Source: Paucibacter sp. PLA-PC-4
Lineage (GTDB): Bacteria; Pseudomonadota; Gammaproteobacteria; Burkholderiales; Burkholderiaceae_C
NCBI RefSeq assembly: GCF_026241155.1
Contig: NZ_JAPFGP010000015.1
Coordinates: forward strand, 114,612 to 178,611
Reading direction: 5' to 3'
DNA: 64,000 nt
The notes beneath the pieces were generated by a model, which worked only from the letters and a program-made list of their open reading frames with translations, ran no database searches and was not told the DNA's origin. This document shows, piece by piece, positions 8,661 through 16,400 of this stretch. A program made the position numbers and the translations under genes. How positions within the stretch are numbered: position 1 is the stretch's first letter; every line of letters starts with the position of its first letter.

Positions 8661-9301
8661 ATGGCGAGTTGTTCGCGCCCGAGTCCGGCGCGCCGCAAAA
8701 CCTGGCCCCCGGTGCCTGTCTGCTGCCTGGCTTTGCGCTGGCGCAGGCCTGCGAGCTGCGGGAGGTGGTCGAGCAGGTGTTTGCGGCTGCGCCGCCGAGG
8801 CGCTGGCTGACGCCTGGCGGGAGGCGTATGGCGGTGGCGATGAGTAACTGCGGGCCCTTAGGCTGGGTCAGCGACGAGCACGGCTACCGCTATGCCGCGC
8901 TGGACCCCGACAGCGGCCGGCCCTGGCCAGCGCTGGATGCGCGGCTGGCCCTGCTGGCCGGCGAGGCGGCGGCGACCGCCGGCTTTGCCGGCTTCGTGCC
9001 CGACGCCTGCCTGGTCAACCGCTACCAGCCCGGCACCGCGCTGTCGCTGCACCAGGACAAGGACGAGCGCGATCTGGGCCAGCCCATCGTCTCGATCTCG
9101 CTGGGCCTGCCGGCGGTGTTCCTGTTCGGCGGCCTGCGGCGCGCCGATCCCTGCTTGCGGATGGCGCTGCACGATGGCGATGTGGTGGTCTGGGGCGGGC
9201 CGGCGCGGCTGCGCTATCACGGCGTCGCGGCGCTGAAGCCGGGCCGCCATCCGCTGTGGGGAGAACAACGCATCAACCTGACCTTGCGCAAGGCCGGCTG
9301 A
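8657..9301 (+). CDS. alkB: AlkB DNA oxidative demethylase
   Basis: 214 residues, close to the usual 216 of E. coli AlkB. The iron triad is His132 and Asp134 (SLHQDKDE) with His188 (RYHGV). The 2OG-binding Arg205 lies in RINLTLR. NRYQPGTALSLHQD is the family signature. The protein removes 1-methyladenine and 3-methylcytosine from DNA by oxidation. The ATG at 8657 overlaps the preceding oxygenase stop by four bases, so ada, the oxygenase and alkB are one translationally coupled repair operon, presumably under Ada control. Confidence 0.96.
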   Translation: MNGELFAPESGAPQNLAPGACLLPGFALAQACELREVVEQVFAAAPPRRWLTPGGRRMAVAMSNCGPLGWVSDEHGYRYAALDPDSGRPWPALDARLALLAGEAAATAGFAGFVPDACLVNRYQPGTALSLHQDKDERDLGQPIVSISLGLPAVFLFGGLRRADPCLRMALHDGDVVVWGGPARLRYHGVAALKPGRHPLWGEQRINLTLRKAG

Positions 9302-9388
9302 GCGCGCCGCAGCCACTATCATCACGGCGACCCGTCGCCTCGATGTCCCGGGGGCTGCGGCTTGATCGCTCAAGGGAGGGACTCCGAA

Positions 9389-10207
9389 ATGCTATTGCGT
9401 CGCGCCTGCCGGCTGATGGGCCTGGGGCTGAGCCTGCTTTGTTGGATCTGGCCTGGCTTGTCCGCAGCGGCCGAGCCCACCGTGCTGAAGCTTCTGGCCG
9501 ACAGTTTTCCGCCGCTGCAATACGAGCTGCCGAGCGGCGCACCTGCTGGCTATGTCCATGCCTTTGTGCAAGAGGTGGTGCAGCGAGCCAGCCGCAGCCA
9601 CGTCCTGAGCGCTCAGCCCCTGCAGTTCCTGCCGCTCAAGCGGGCCCTGGCCCAGGCCCAGGCGGAGCCGAATGTGCTGGTGCTCAGCGTGGCACGCACG
9701 CCTGAGCGCACCGAGGCATATCGCTGGCTGCGCGAAATCGCGCCCTACCAGCTCTGGCTGTACCGGCTACGCACGGCGGGCGCGCCGCCGGTACGCTCGC
9801 TGTCCGAACTGAAGGGGCGCGGCCTGCGCTTCGGCGTTCAGGAACAGTCCAACTTCCAGGAGTGGCTGCGCGCCCAGGGGGTGGGACAGTTCCCTGACAA
9901 CAGCGTGATCGATCCGGTGCGCACCAATGCGCTGAACCTGCGCAAGGCCCAGTTGCAGCGCATCGACCTGTTCGCCCACCCCGATGTCAGCTTTGCCTAC
10001 CGGGTCCATGAGGCGGGCCTGCGGACGGAGGACTTCGAGCCGGTGCTGCAGATCCAGGCGCTCAGCGCGCCGCTGTGGCTGCTTATCAGCAAGAACAGCG
10101 AGCCGGCCTTGGTGGCGGCGCTGCTGCAGGCGCTGGACGCGCTGATCGCGGCCGGCCGGCTCGAGGCGCTGCGGCGCGCCGAACTGGCGCAGTTTTTGGG
10201 TCGCTGA
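9389..10207 (+). CDS. Periplasmic substrate-binding protein, SBP_bac_3-like
   Basis: 272 residues with a signal peptide (MLLRRACRLMGLGLSLLCWI, cleaved after SAAAE). The mature protein starts like a family 3 solute-binding protein: VLKLLADSFPPLQYELPSGA, then GYVHAFVQEVVQR. The rest shows the two-lobed pattern, with a hinge around LRFGVQEQSNFQEWL. The ATG at 9389 has a GGGAGGG eight bases upstream. No ABC permease or ATPase is adjacent. Orphan proteins of this type in this group often act in sensing or have no known transport partner. Confidence 0.78.
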   Translation: MLLRRACRLMGLGLSLLCWIWPGLSAAAEPTVLKLLADSFPPLQYELPSGAPAGYVHAFVQEVVQRASRSHVLSAQPLQFLPLKRALAQAQAEPNVLVLSVARTPERTEAYRWLREIAPYQLWLYRLRTAGAPPVRSLSELKGRGLRFGVQEQSNFQEWLRAQGVGQFPDNSVIDPVRTNALNLRKAQLQRIDLFAHPDVSFAYRVHEAGLRTEDFEPVLQIQALSAPLWLLISKNSEPALVAALLQALDALIAAGRLEALRRAELAQFLGR

Positions 10208-10298
10208 GTGATTTGAGTTTTGCCGCATGGCGGTCGCCTGTCGGTGCTGGGTCCGGAGTCTTGGCCGGGTTTTCTTGCATCGTTGGAGGACAGTTAGC

Positions 10299-10586
10299 TT
10301 GCGTGCCGGCGATATTTACCGCTATCCCATCCAGACATCGGCATTCGCTGTCGACCCCGTGCAGCAGCATCGCCAGCGGGCGAAGGGCGCACTGGCACAT
10401 GACTATCAGCCGCTGGGGGGCGAGCCGCAGCCGATCAAGAGTTCGAGCACACCAGCCTACAGCCGGGGCAGCACGACGCTGTATGCCGACGAGCGGCTAC
10501 GCGTTAGCGTCGAGCTGGGGCCCTTGCTTTGGTTTCATACCGCGCGCGGCGGCGCGATAGGCGGGCTGGTCGATACCTTCGCTTAG
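10299..10586 (+). CDS. Small hypothetical protein
   Basis: A 95-residue frame starting at TTG 10299, which has a strong GGAGGA eight bases upstream; an ATG at 10227 in the same frame has no such site. The product begins MRAGDIYRYPIQTSAFAVDP and ends GGAIGGLVDTFA. I recognise no domain, signal peptide or membrane segment. It fills most of the 384-base gap between the binding-protein gene and the convergent GHL10 gene. It may be a real small gene or a chance frame in high-GC DNA. Confidence 0.4.
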   Translation: MRAGDIYRYPIQTSAFAVDPVQQHRQRAKGALAHDYQPLGGEPQPIKSSSTPAYSRGSTTLYADERLRVSVELGPLLWFHTARGGAIGGLVDTFA

Positions 10587-10591
10587 GGCGC

Positions 10592-12127
10592 TCAGTCCAG
10601 CGCCAGCGCCAGCCGCGGGCTCTCGTTGCCGACCCGGTCTATGGCCGAGATCACCAGACCCATGAGGCCTGCGTGTGGCAGGCTCAAATCGCTACCGCTG
10701 ATGAGGCGCAAGCGCCAGCCCTGGTCCCGGTATCGCAGCCACAGCGCATGGCGGACCACGGGCTTGCCGGGGCCGGGCTGGACGGCTAGGCGCAGCGTCT
10801 GCTCGTCCAGCCCCACGAGGCTGAGCAGCGGCGCGCTCGGCACATCCGCCTCCAACCAGGGGCAGGCCGGCGGCAGCGCCTCGTGTGCATAGAGGCTGGC
10901 CGCCAGCGCGTCGGCCAGGCCGCGGCGGTTCTGCTGCAGCGCGATCATGCTGAAGTGGGCATGGCCGCTGCCGGGATAGCGTGTGCGCACCTGCTCAATC
11001 TGGCCGAGGATCTCGGCCACCGGCCAGCTGTCGGCCTTGTCGGTGATCTTGCTGGTGAACAGGCCGGGCCAGACATGGCGCTTGTGCGGGTTTTGGCCGT
11101 GCCAGTAGTCCAGCAGCGGCACAAAGGCCTGCGCCCTCTGCGCCATCGGCCAATAAAGCTGGGGCACCAGATAGTCCAGCCAGCCTCGCTCCAGCCAGCG
11201 CTCGACATCGGCATAGAGCTTGTCGTACTGGCTGAAGCCGGCAATGCCCTCGGGGCGCAGCATCGGCTTGCCAAGACCGAAGGGGCTGATCCCGAAACGC
11301 ACCCAGGGCTTGGTCGCGCGGATCATGCCGTGCAGGCGCTCGATCAGGTCGTCGACATTCTTGCGCCGCCAGTCATGCCGGGCCAAGGTGCCGCCGGCCT
11401 GGCCGTAGCGCTGCCACGCGGGGGCGTCGGGAAAGTCCAGCTCGAGTTTGGCGGCGGGGTCGCTGTCGGGCAGCGCAATCGGATAGGGGTAGAAATAGTC
11501 GTCGATATGGATGCCGTCGACCTCATAGCGCTGCAATACATCCCGAAACACCGCCAGCGTGTGCTCGGCGGCGGCCGGCTCGCCAGGATCGATCCAGAGC
11601 TGCTCGCCGTAGCGCTTGACCCATTGCGGCTGGGTCTGGCTCAAGTGGCTGTCCGCGTTGGCCGACTTCGCGCTGTTCTGGCGAGCGCGGAAGGGGTTGA
11701 ACCAGGCATGCAGCTCAAGACCTCGCTGGTGGGCTTGGTCTATCCACAGCGCCAGCGGGTCGTAGCCCGGCGACCGGCCCTGGACCCCCGTGAGGTACTC
11801 GCTCCACGGCTCCAGCGCCGACTCGTACAGCGCATCGGCGCTCGTGCGGATCTGCAGAATCACCGCATTGAGCTTCAGCGCGGCGGCGCGATCCAGCATC
11901 GCATGCATCTCGGCTTGCTGCTGTGCGGCGCTCAGGCCCGGCTTGCTGGGCCAGTCGATATTGGCCACGGTGGCAACCCAGGCGGCGCGGAACTCGCGCG
12001 GCGCAACCGGCGCCTGGGCCAGCAGCTCAGGTGCGGCGCGAAGCCGCGGCCCGGCCGGCAAGAGCGGGTTCGAGGAACAGGCGGCCAGCGCGGCGGTGCT
12101 GGCGAGGACGGTACGACGAGTGAGCAT
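10592..12127 (-). CDS. GHL10-family glycoside hydrolase-like lipoprotein, DigH/YddW-like
   Basis: 511 residues. The start MLTRRTVLASTAALAACSS gives a lipoprotein signal with lipobox Cys at about residue 18. The GHL10 (DUF187) barrel follows: REFRAAWVATVANIDWPSKP, then LNAVILQIRTSADALYES, GLELHAWFNPFRAR and DGIHIDDYFYPYPI. E. coli DigH (YddW), a member of this family, cleaves denuded peptidoglycan glycan strands. The start lies two bases after the stop of the NagX-like gene, and the gene ends the amino-sugar operon that includes murQ. A role in breaking peptide-free cell-wall glycan at the outer membrane is likely. Confidence 0.88.
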   Translation of the reverse strand: MLTRRTVLASTAALAACSSNPLLPAGPRLRAAPELLAQAPVAPREFRAAWVATVANIDWPSKPGLSAAQQQAEMHAMLDRAAALKLNAVILQIRTSADALYESALEPWSEYLTGVQGRSPGYDPLALWIDQAHQRGLELHAWFNPFRARQNSAKSANADSHLSQTQPQWVKRYGEQLWIDPGEPAAAEHTLAVFRDVLQRYEVDGIHIDDYFYPYPIALPDSDPAAKLELDFPDAPAWQRYGQAGGTLARHDWRRKNVDDLIERLHGMIRATKPWVRFGISPFGLGKPMLRPEGIAGFSQYDKLYADVERWLERGWLDYLVPQLYWPMAQRAQAFVPLLDYWHGQNPHKRHVWPGLFTSKITDKADSWPVAEILGQIEQVRTRYPGSGHAHFSMIALQQNRRGLADALAASLYAHEALPPACPWLEADVPSAPLLSLVGLDEQTLRLAVQPGPGKPVVRHALWLRYRDQGWRLRLISGSDLSLPHAGLMGLVISAIDRVGNESPRLALALD

Positions 12128-12129
12128 GT

Positions 12130-13266
12130 TCAGACTTTCACAAACCATTGCTTGCGCCACATCAACCAGGCGATGCCGTACATCACGCTCAGGAACAGCA
12201 AAGCAAACATCAAGGAGGCATTGATCGGCGCCAGGCCCAGGCCCTGGATGGGCGCATAGATCCAGGCTTTCAGCGAGCGGCCCTGCCATTGGAAAAATCC
12301 CAGCAGCTTGGCAAGCAGGCCCGAGAGCGCGAACAGGAATAGCGCGTTCATGCCGAAGACGATCAGCGGTTGGGCCAGCCGGGCGACGCGTGCGCGCAGC
12401 AGCGGCAAGGGCATCGCGTCGAGCAGCCAATAGCAGATGCCGAACATCAGATAGGCCCAACCGGCCATGGCGAACACGTAGGACGGGGTCCACAGGCTCT
12501 TGTTGATCGGCATCAGCCAGGCATCCAGCAACTGGCCCAGCCACAACCCGGCAAGACCCGCCACCATCAACCACATCGCCTTCTCGCCCGGATCGCGCCG
12601 GGCGGCCAGCAGATGGCCGGCCAGCACGCCGAAGAGCTGGCTGGCCACGGCCGGCACGGTCGACAGCAGGCCCTCTGGGTCCCAGGTCCGGCTTTGGCGC
12701 CATAGATGGTTTTCTCCGATGAGAAGCCGGTCCAGCCATGCGCCCACATCTTCGCCCGGCTGCAGCGATCCGGCGCGCCAGACGCCGTCCGGCCCGGGCA
12801 CCGGCAGCAGCAGCATCACCAGGCTGTAGGCCGCCAACAGGCCCAGGGCCCAGGCCAGCTGGCCGCGCCAGCTGCACCACAGCACGATGGGCGCGGCCAG
12901 CAGGGTGCACAGGCCCAGGCGCTGCAGAACGCCGGGGATGCGCAACTCCGCGACATTGAAGCTGGGAATCAGGTTTAGCAGCAGGCCGATGCCAATGATG
13001 ACGGCAGCTCGTCGCGCGGTCTGGGCCAGCAGGGCCGACTTGTTGGCGCCTTGCTGTGCGCGTCGGCCCAGGCTGATCGTCATCGCGATGCCGCTGATGA
13101 AGACGAAGAAAGGGAAGATCCAGTCGGTGAAGGTCCAGCCATGCCAGGCGGCATGGGCCAGCGGGCCGTAGAGATGGCCCCAGTCGCCGGGATTGTTCAC
13201 CAGCAGCATCGCGGCGATCGTGAATCCCCGGAACGCATCCAGAGACAGCAGCCGAGCTGCGCTCAT
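12130..13266 (-). CDS. NagX-like membrane acyltransferase (HGSNAT/DUF5009 family)
   Basis: 378 residues, polytopic with about ten membrane segments. The start MSAARLLSLDAFRGFTIAAM and the early motif HAAWHGWTFTDWIFPFFVFI match COG4299, the family of heparan-alpha-glucosaminide N-acetyltransferase and of NagX from bacterial chitin/GlcNAc regulons. NagX proteins are found with GlcNAc uptake genes, and their exact reaction (acetylation or transport) is unsettled. The ATG overlaps the MFS gene stop by four bases, and its stop is two bases before the GHL10 start, so the three form a tight unit. Confidence 0.87.
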   Translation of the reverse strand: MSAARLLSLDAFRGFTIAAMLLVNNPGDWGHLYGPLAHAAWHGWTFTDWIFPFFVFISGIAMTISLGRRAQQGANKSALLAQTARRAAVIIGIGLLLNLIPSFNVAELRIPGVLQRLGLCTLLAAPIVLWCSWRGQLAWALGLLAAYSLVMLLLPVPGPDGVWRAGSLQPGEDVGAWLDRLLIGENHLWRQSRTWDPEGLLSTVPAVASQLFGVLAGHLLAARRDPGEKAMWLMVAGLAGLWLGQLLDAWLMPINKSLWTPSYVFAMAGWAYLMFGICYWLLDAMPLPLLRARVARLAQPLIVFGMNALFLFALSGLLAKLLGFFQWQGRSLKAWIYAPIQGLGLAPINASLMFALLFLSVMYGIAWLMWRKQWFVKV

Positions 13267-14588
13267 TCGTCGACCTTTCTGCCGAAATCCGCCGGGATCT
13301 TCACCAGCGCCGCAACGGCGAACGAGGGAATCGTGGCGACCAGCACCCAGATGAAGAAGTTCAGGTAGCCGATCTGGTCCTGCAACCAGCCGCTCCACAT
13401 GCCCGGCAGCATCATGCCCAGGGCCATGAAGCCGGTGCAGATCGCGTAATGGGCCGTTTTATGCGGGCCGTCGGCCACCAAAATCATGTACATCAGATAG
13501 GCGGTGAAGCCCAGGCCGTAGCCAAACTGCTCGACCGCCAAGGCCGTACTGATCAGCCAGAGATTGCCCGGCTGCGCCAGCGCCAGCGCCAGGAAGGCGA
13601 TGTTGGGCACATGCATGCTCAGTATCAGCGGCCACAGCGCGCGCTTCAGCCCGATCTTCGAGATCACCCAGCCGCCAGCCAGACCGCCCAGGGTCAGCGC
13701 CGTCAGGCCGACCGTGCCGTAGGCGATGCCGACCTCCTTGTTGCTCAGTCCCAGACCGCCGAGTTCGGGCTTGTCGAGCAAAAAGGGCGTGGCCAGCTTC
13801 AGCAGCTGGGCCTCGGGGAAGCGGTAGAACAGCAAAAAGGCCAGGATCACCCAGATGCCGGGCTTGCGGAAAAACTCGGCAAACACGCGGAAGAACTCGC
13901 TGACCCAGTCATGCTGGGGAGCGGCACGCTGATCGCTGGCCGGGCGGGGCAGCATCACGGCGTGATAGGCCCCCATCAGCAGGAACAGGCCACACAGCAC
14001 GCCGAACACCAGGCTCCAGGCCGTCTGCATGCTGCCGGTGCGCTCCTGCAGCTCGCCGGCCAGATAGACCAGGCCGCCCTGGCCGCCGATATTGGCAATG
14101 CGGTAGAAGGTCGAGCGCACGCCGACGAAAGCGGCCTGGCTGCGCTGTTTCAGCGCCAGCATATAGAAGCCGTCGGCGGCGATGTCGTGCGAGGCCGAGG
14201 AGAAGGCCATCAACCAGAACATCGCCAGGGTCAGTTGGAAAAAGCGCTCGGCCGGTATCGTCAATGCCACCAAGGCCAGTGAGGCACCCACCGCGAACTG
14301 CAGCGCGACGATCCACAGCCGCTTGGTGCCAAACAGCTCGATCAGCGGTGACCACAGCGGCTTGATCACCCAGGGCAAGTAGAGCCAGCTTGTGTACAGC
14401 GCGATCTCGGTGTTGGAGACCTCGAGATTCTTGTACATGATGACCGACAGGGTCATCACGACGACATAGGGCAGGCCCTGGCCGAAGTACAGCGTCGGGA
14501 TCCAGGTCCAGGGGCTGCGAGGGGTCGGGTCTTGCGGGTGGCTGTTCATGCGCTGGTCGGTGGCGTGGGATGCTGGAGGCGTCGCCAT
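13263..14588 (-). CDS. MFS permease of the AmpG (muropeptide/amino sugar) type
   Basis: 441 residues from ATG 14588, about twelve membrane segments. The N-terminus (WIPTLYFGQGLPYVVVMTLS, then SWLYLPWVIKPLWSPLIELF) resembles AmpG and the PAT family of MFS carriers, which import anhydromuropeptides into the cytosol. A shorter start at 14549 (MNSHPQDP) is possible; neither has a clear ribosome site. It follows murQ by 19 bases and overlaps the NagX-like gene. Import of GlcNAc-MurNAc products or free amino sugars is the likely role from context. Confidence 0.86.
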   Translation of the reverse strand: MATPPASHATDQRMNSHPQDPTPRSPWTWIPTLYFGQGLPYVVVMTLSVIMYKNLEVSNTEIALYTSWLYLPWVIKPLWSPLIELFGTKRLWIVALQFAVGASLALVALTIPAERFFQLTLAMFWLMAFSSASHDIAADGFYMLALKQRSQAAFVGVRSTFYRIANIGGQGGLVYLAGELQERTGSMQTAWSLVFGVLCGLFLLMGAYHAVMLPRPASDQRAAPQHDWVSEFFRVFAEFFRKPGIWVILAFLLFYRFPEAQLLKLATPFLLDKPELGGLGLSNKEVGIAYGTVGLTALTLGGLAGGWVISKIGLKRALWPLILSMHVPNIAFLALALAQPGNLWLISTALAVEQFGYGLGFTAYLMYMILVADGPHKTAHYAICTGFMALGMMLPGMWSGWLQDQIGYLNFFIWVLVATIPSFAVAALVKIPADFGRKVDE

Positions 14589-14607
14589 TCTCGGCTCAAA
14601 GGCGAGC

Positions 14608-15489
14608 TCAGCCCGCCAGGGCCTGGCGCACGCTGTCCTGGTGACGTGCCAGTGCCGCGCGTGCCTCGTCGATGCTGCAGCTGCGGCGCAGCGCCACCAC
14701 GGCCACCTTGACATGGAAATCGCACTGTTCCAGCACCGCGCGGGCTGCCTTCTCGTCGACCCCGGTGGCCTGCATCGTCAGCGCCACCGCACGTTTGACC
14801 AGCTTGATATTGCTGGCGCGCAGATCGACCATCAGATTGCCGTAAACCTTGTTCAGCCTGACCATCAGCGCGCTGGAGAAGGTATTGAGCGCCATCTTCT
14901 GAGCGCTGCCGGCCTTCAGTCGGGTGCTGCCCGAGATCACCTCGGGTCCGGTGTCCAGCAGGATTGCGATGTCAGCTGCCGCCAGCACCGGCGCGCCGGG
15001 GTTGTTGGCAAAGCCCAGGCTCAACGCGCCGGCCGCGCGCGCGGCCCGCAAAGCGCCCAGCACATAGGGCGTGCCGCCCGAGGCGGCCAGCGCCAGCAGC
15101 ACATCTTTCGAGTCCAGGGCCAGGGCCTGCAGATCACGCTCGCCCTGGTCCTCGTCGTCCTCGGCACCCTCGACCGCGACAAACATTGCCGACTCGCCGC
15201 CTGCGATCAGGGCCAGGGCGCGTTCGCGCGGCCACGAAAAGGTGGGGCCCAGCTCGACGCTATCGAGCACGCCCAGCCGACCCGAGGTCCCGGCGCCGGC
15301 ATAGATCAGCCGCCCGCCGGACTGGATACGCGGCAGCGCGGCCTCGACCGCCTGCTGCAGCGCCGGCAGTGCGGCACGCAACGCGGCGACGGCCTGCAAC
15401 TGGTCGTCCGCCAGCACCTGCAGCAGCCGGGCGTTGTCATAAAGGTCGAGATCGGAATGGTCGCTGTTGGGGGTTTCTGTCTTGAGCAT
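14608..15489 (-). CDS. murQ: N-acetylmuramic acid 6-phosphate etherase
   Basis: 293 residues. The SIS domain has the phosphosugar loop IYAGAGTSGRLGVLDSVELG with the catalytic acidic residue in DSVEL, then IAGGESAMFVAVEGAEDDED and SGGTPYVLGAL. A C-terminal UBA-like segment (GVDEKAARAVLEQ) is typical of MurQ. The enzyme splits the lactyl ether of MurNAc-6-P to give GlcNAc-6-P and D-lactate. Start MLKTETPN at 15489 is chosen over a longer frame. MurNAc-6-P normally comes from a PTS or AnmK; here the BadF-type kinase at 4881-5816 may supply it. Confidence 0.95.
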   Translation of the reverse strand: MLKTETPNSDHSDLDLYDNARLLQVLADDQLQAVAALRAALPALQQAVEAALPRIQSGGRLIYAGAGTSGRLGVLDSVELGPTFSWPRERALALIAGGESAMFVAVEGAEDDEDQGERDLQALALDSKDVLLALAASGGTPYVLGALRAARAAGALSLGFANNPGAPVLAAADIAILLDTGPEVISGSTRLKAGSAQKMALNTFSSALMVRLNKVYGNLMVDLRASNIKLVKRAVALTMQATGVDEKAARAVLEQCDFHVKVAVVALRRSCSIDEARAALARHQDSVRQALAG

Positions 15490-15534
15490 GGGACTTCTTG
15501 GCTGATGCAGGAACACTTTTGGCCGGCCGCCCTG

Positions 15535-16272
15535 TCAGGCGGCAGGCTCCGGGTCGGCGGCTGTCGGCGGGCGGCGCACTTGCAGCTCGAAGCGGTAGCG
15601 GTCGGCGCGATAGAGGCTCTTGGCGAACTCGATGATCTCGCCGCTGTCTCCCAGCGTCAGGCGCTCCACCAGCAGCGAGGGTGAAAAGGCGGGCACTTCG
15701 AGCAGATCGGCCTCCTCCTCGGACAGCACGGTCGCCTGCACCTGCTGCATGGCCGATCGGACATGGATGTCGAAGCGCTGAGCCAGCAGCTCGTAGAGCG
15801 AGTGCCGGGTCAGCTCGGCGGGCTCCAGCGTTTGCAATTGGCTCGGCACCAGATAGGTGGTCTCTAGCGCCATCGGCTCGTCGTTGGCCATTCGCAGGCG
15901 CCTGAGTTCCATGACCGACGAGCCCGGAATCAGCTTGAGCCGGCTCGCAAGCTTGGCCCCGGCAGCCACCCGCCGGCATGACAGGATCTCGCTGGAGGGG
16001 GTCAGGCCGCGTTCGCGCATCTCCTCGGAGAAAGAGCGCAGCTGCGGTTGCTTGAGAACCGGTTGGCCGGACACAAAGGTGCCAGCACCCTGCTTGCGCT
16101 CCAGCACGCCGTCCTGCTCGAGCTCGCGCAAGATGCGTCGCAGGGTTTCACGCGCGACCGCGAAGCGTTCGCTGAGCTCGCGCTCAGGCGGAAGGCGGCC
16201 GCCGTTGGCATTGCTCTTGATCATGGCCAGCAATTGCTGCTTGATCTGCTGGCGTTTCTGGGCGCGGTCCAT
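15535..16272 (-). CDS. GntR/HutC-family regulator with UTRA domain (NagR/DasR-like)
   Basis: 245 residues. The winged helix occupies residues 5-70 (RLPPERELSERFAVARETLR and LEQDGVLERKQGAGTFVSG). A UTRA effector domain follows (LRSFSEEMRERGLTPSSEIL through QVRRPP). Proteins of this type bind GlcNAc-6-P or GlcN-6-P and repress amino-sugar genes, which fits the location between a TonB receptor and murQ. The gene lies 45 bases upstream of murQ on the same strand. A candidate operator with repeated GGTCTA half sites lies upstream of the receptor gene at 19277-19295. Confidence 0.92.
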   Translation of the reverse strand: MDRAQKRQQIKQQLLAMIKSNANGGRLPPERELSERFAVARETLRRILRELEQDGVLERKQGAGTFVSGQPVLKQPQLRSFSEEMRERGLTPSSEILSCRRVAAGAKLASRLKLIPGSSVMELRRLRMANDEPMALETTYLVPSQLQTLEPAELTRHSLYELLAQRFDIHVRSAMQQVQATVLSEEEADLLEVPAFSPSLLVERLTLGDSGEIIEFAKSLYRADRYRFELQVRRPPTAADPEPAA

Positions 16273-16342
16273 GGAGGGTCTTGATGAAGGGAGAGAAAGC
16301 CGTGACGTCAGCGGCCGGGTCCGGACATCGTAGGAGAAAAGG

Positions 16343-16363
16343 GGCGGGGCGCGAGGCCCCGCC
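16343..16363 (-). terminator. Intrinsic terminator after the TonB receptor gene
   Basis: Read on the minus strand, an 8-bp GC-only stem GGCGGGGC / GCCCCGCC with a five-base loop is followed by CCTTTTC. It lies 38 bases past the receptor stop and before the GntR gene, so it probably reduces read-through from the abundant receptor transcript into the regulator and murQ genes. Confidence 0.7.
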
Positions 16364-16400
16364 AGGATTCCGACGCTTTGGTTGCGACTGATGTCGGACG

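Noticed and set aside
10883..12259. 458-codon plus-strand open frame
   Set aside because: It is antisense to the GHL10 gene and shows no family similarity.
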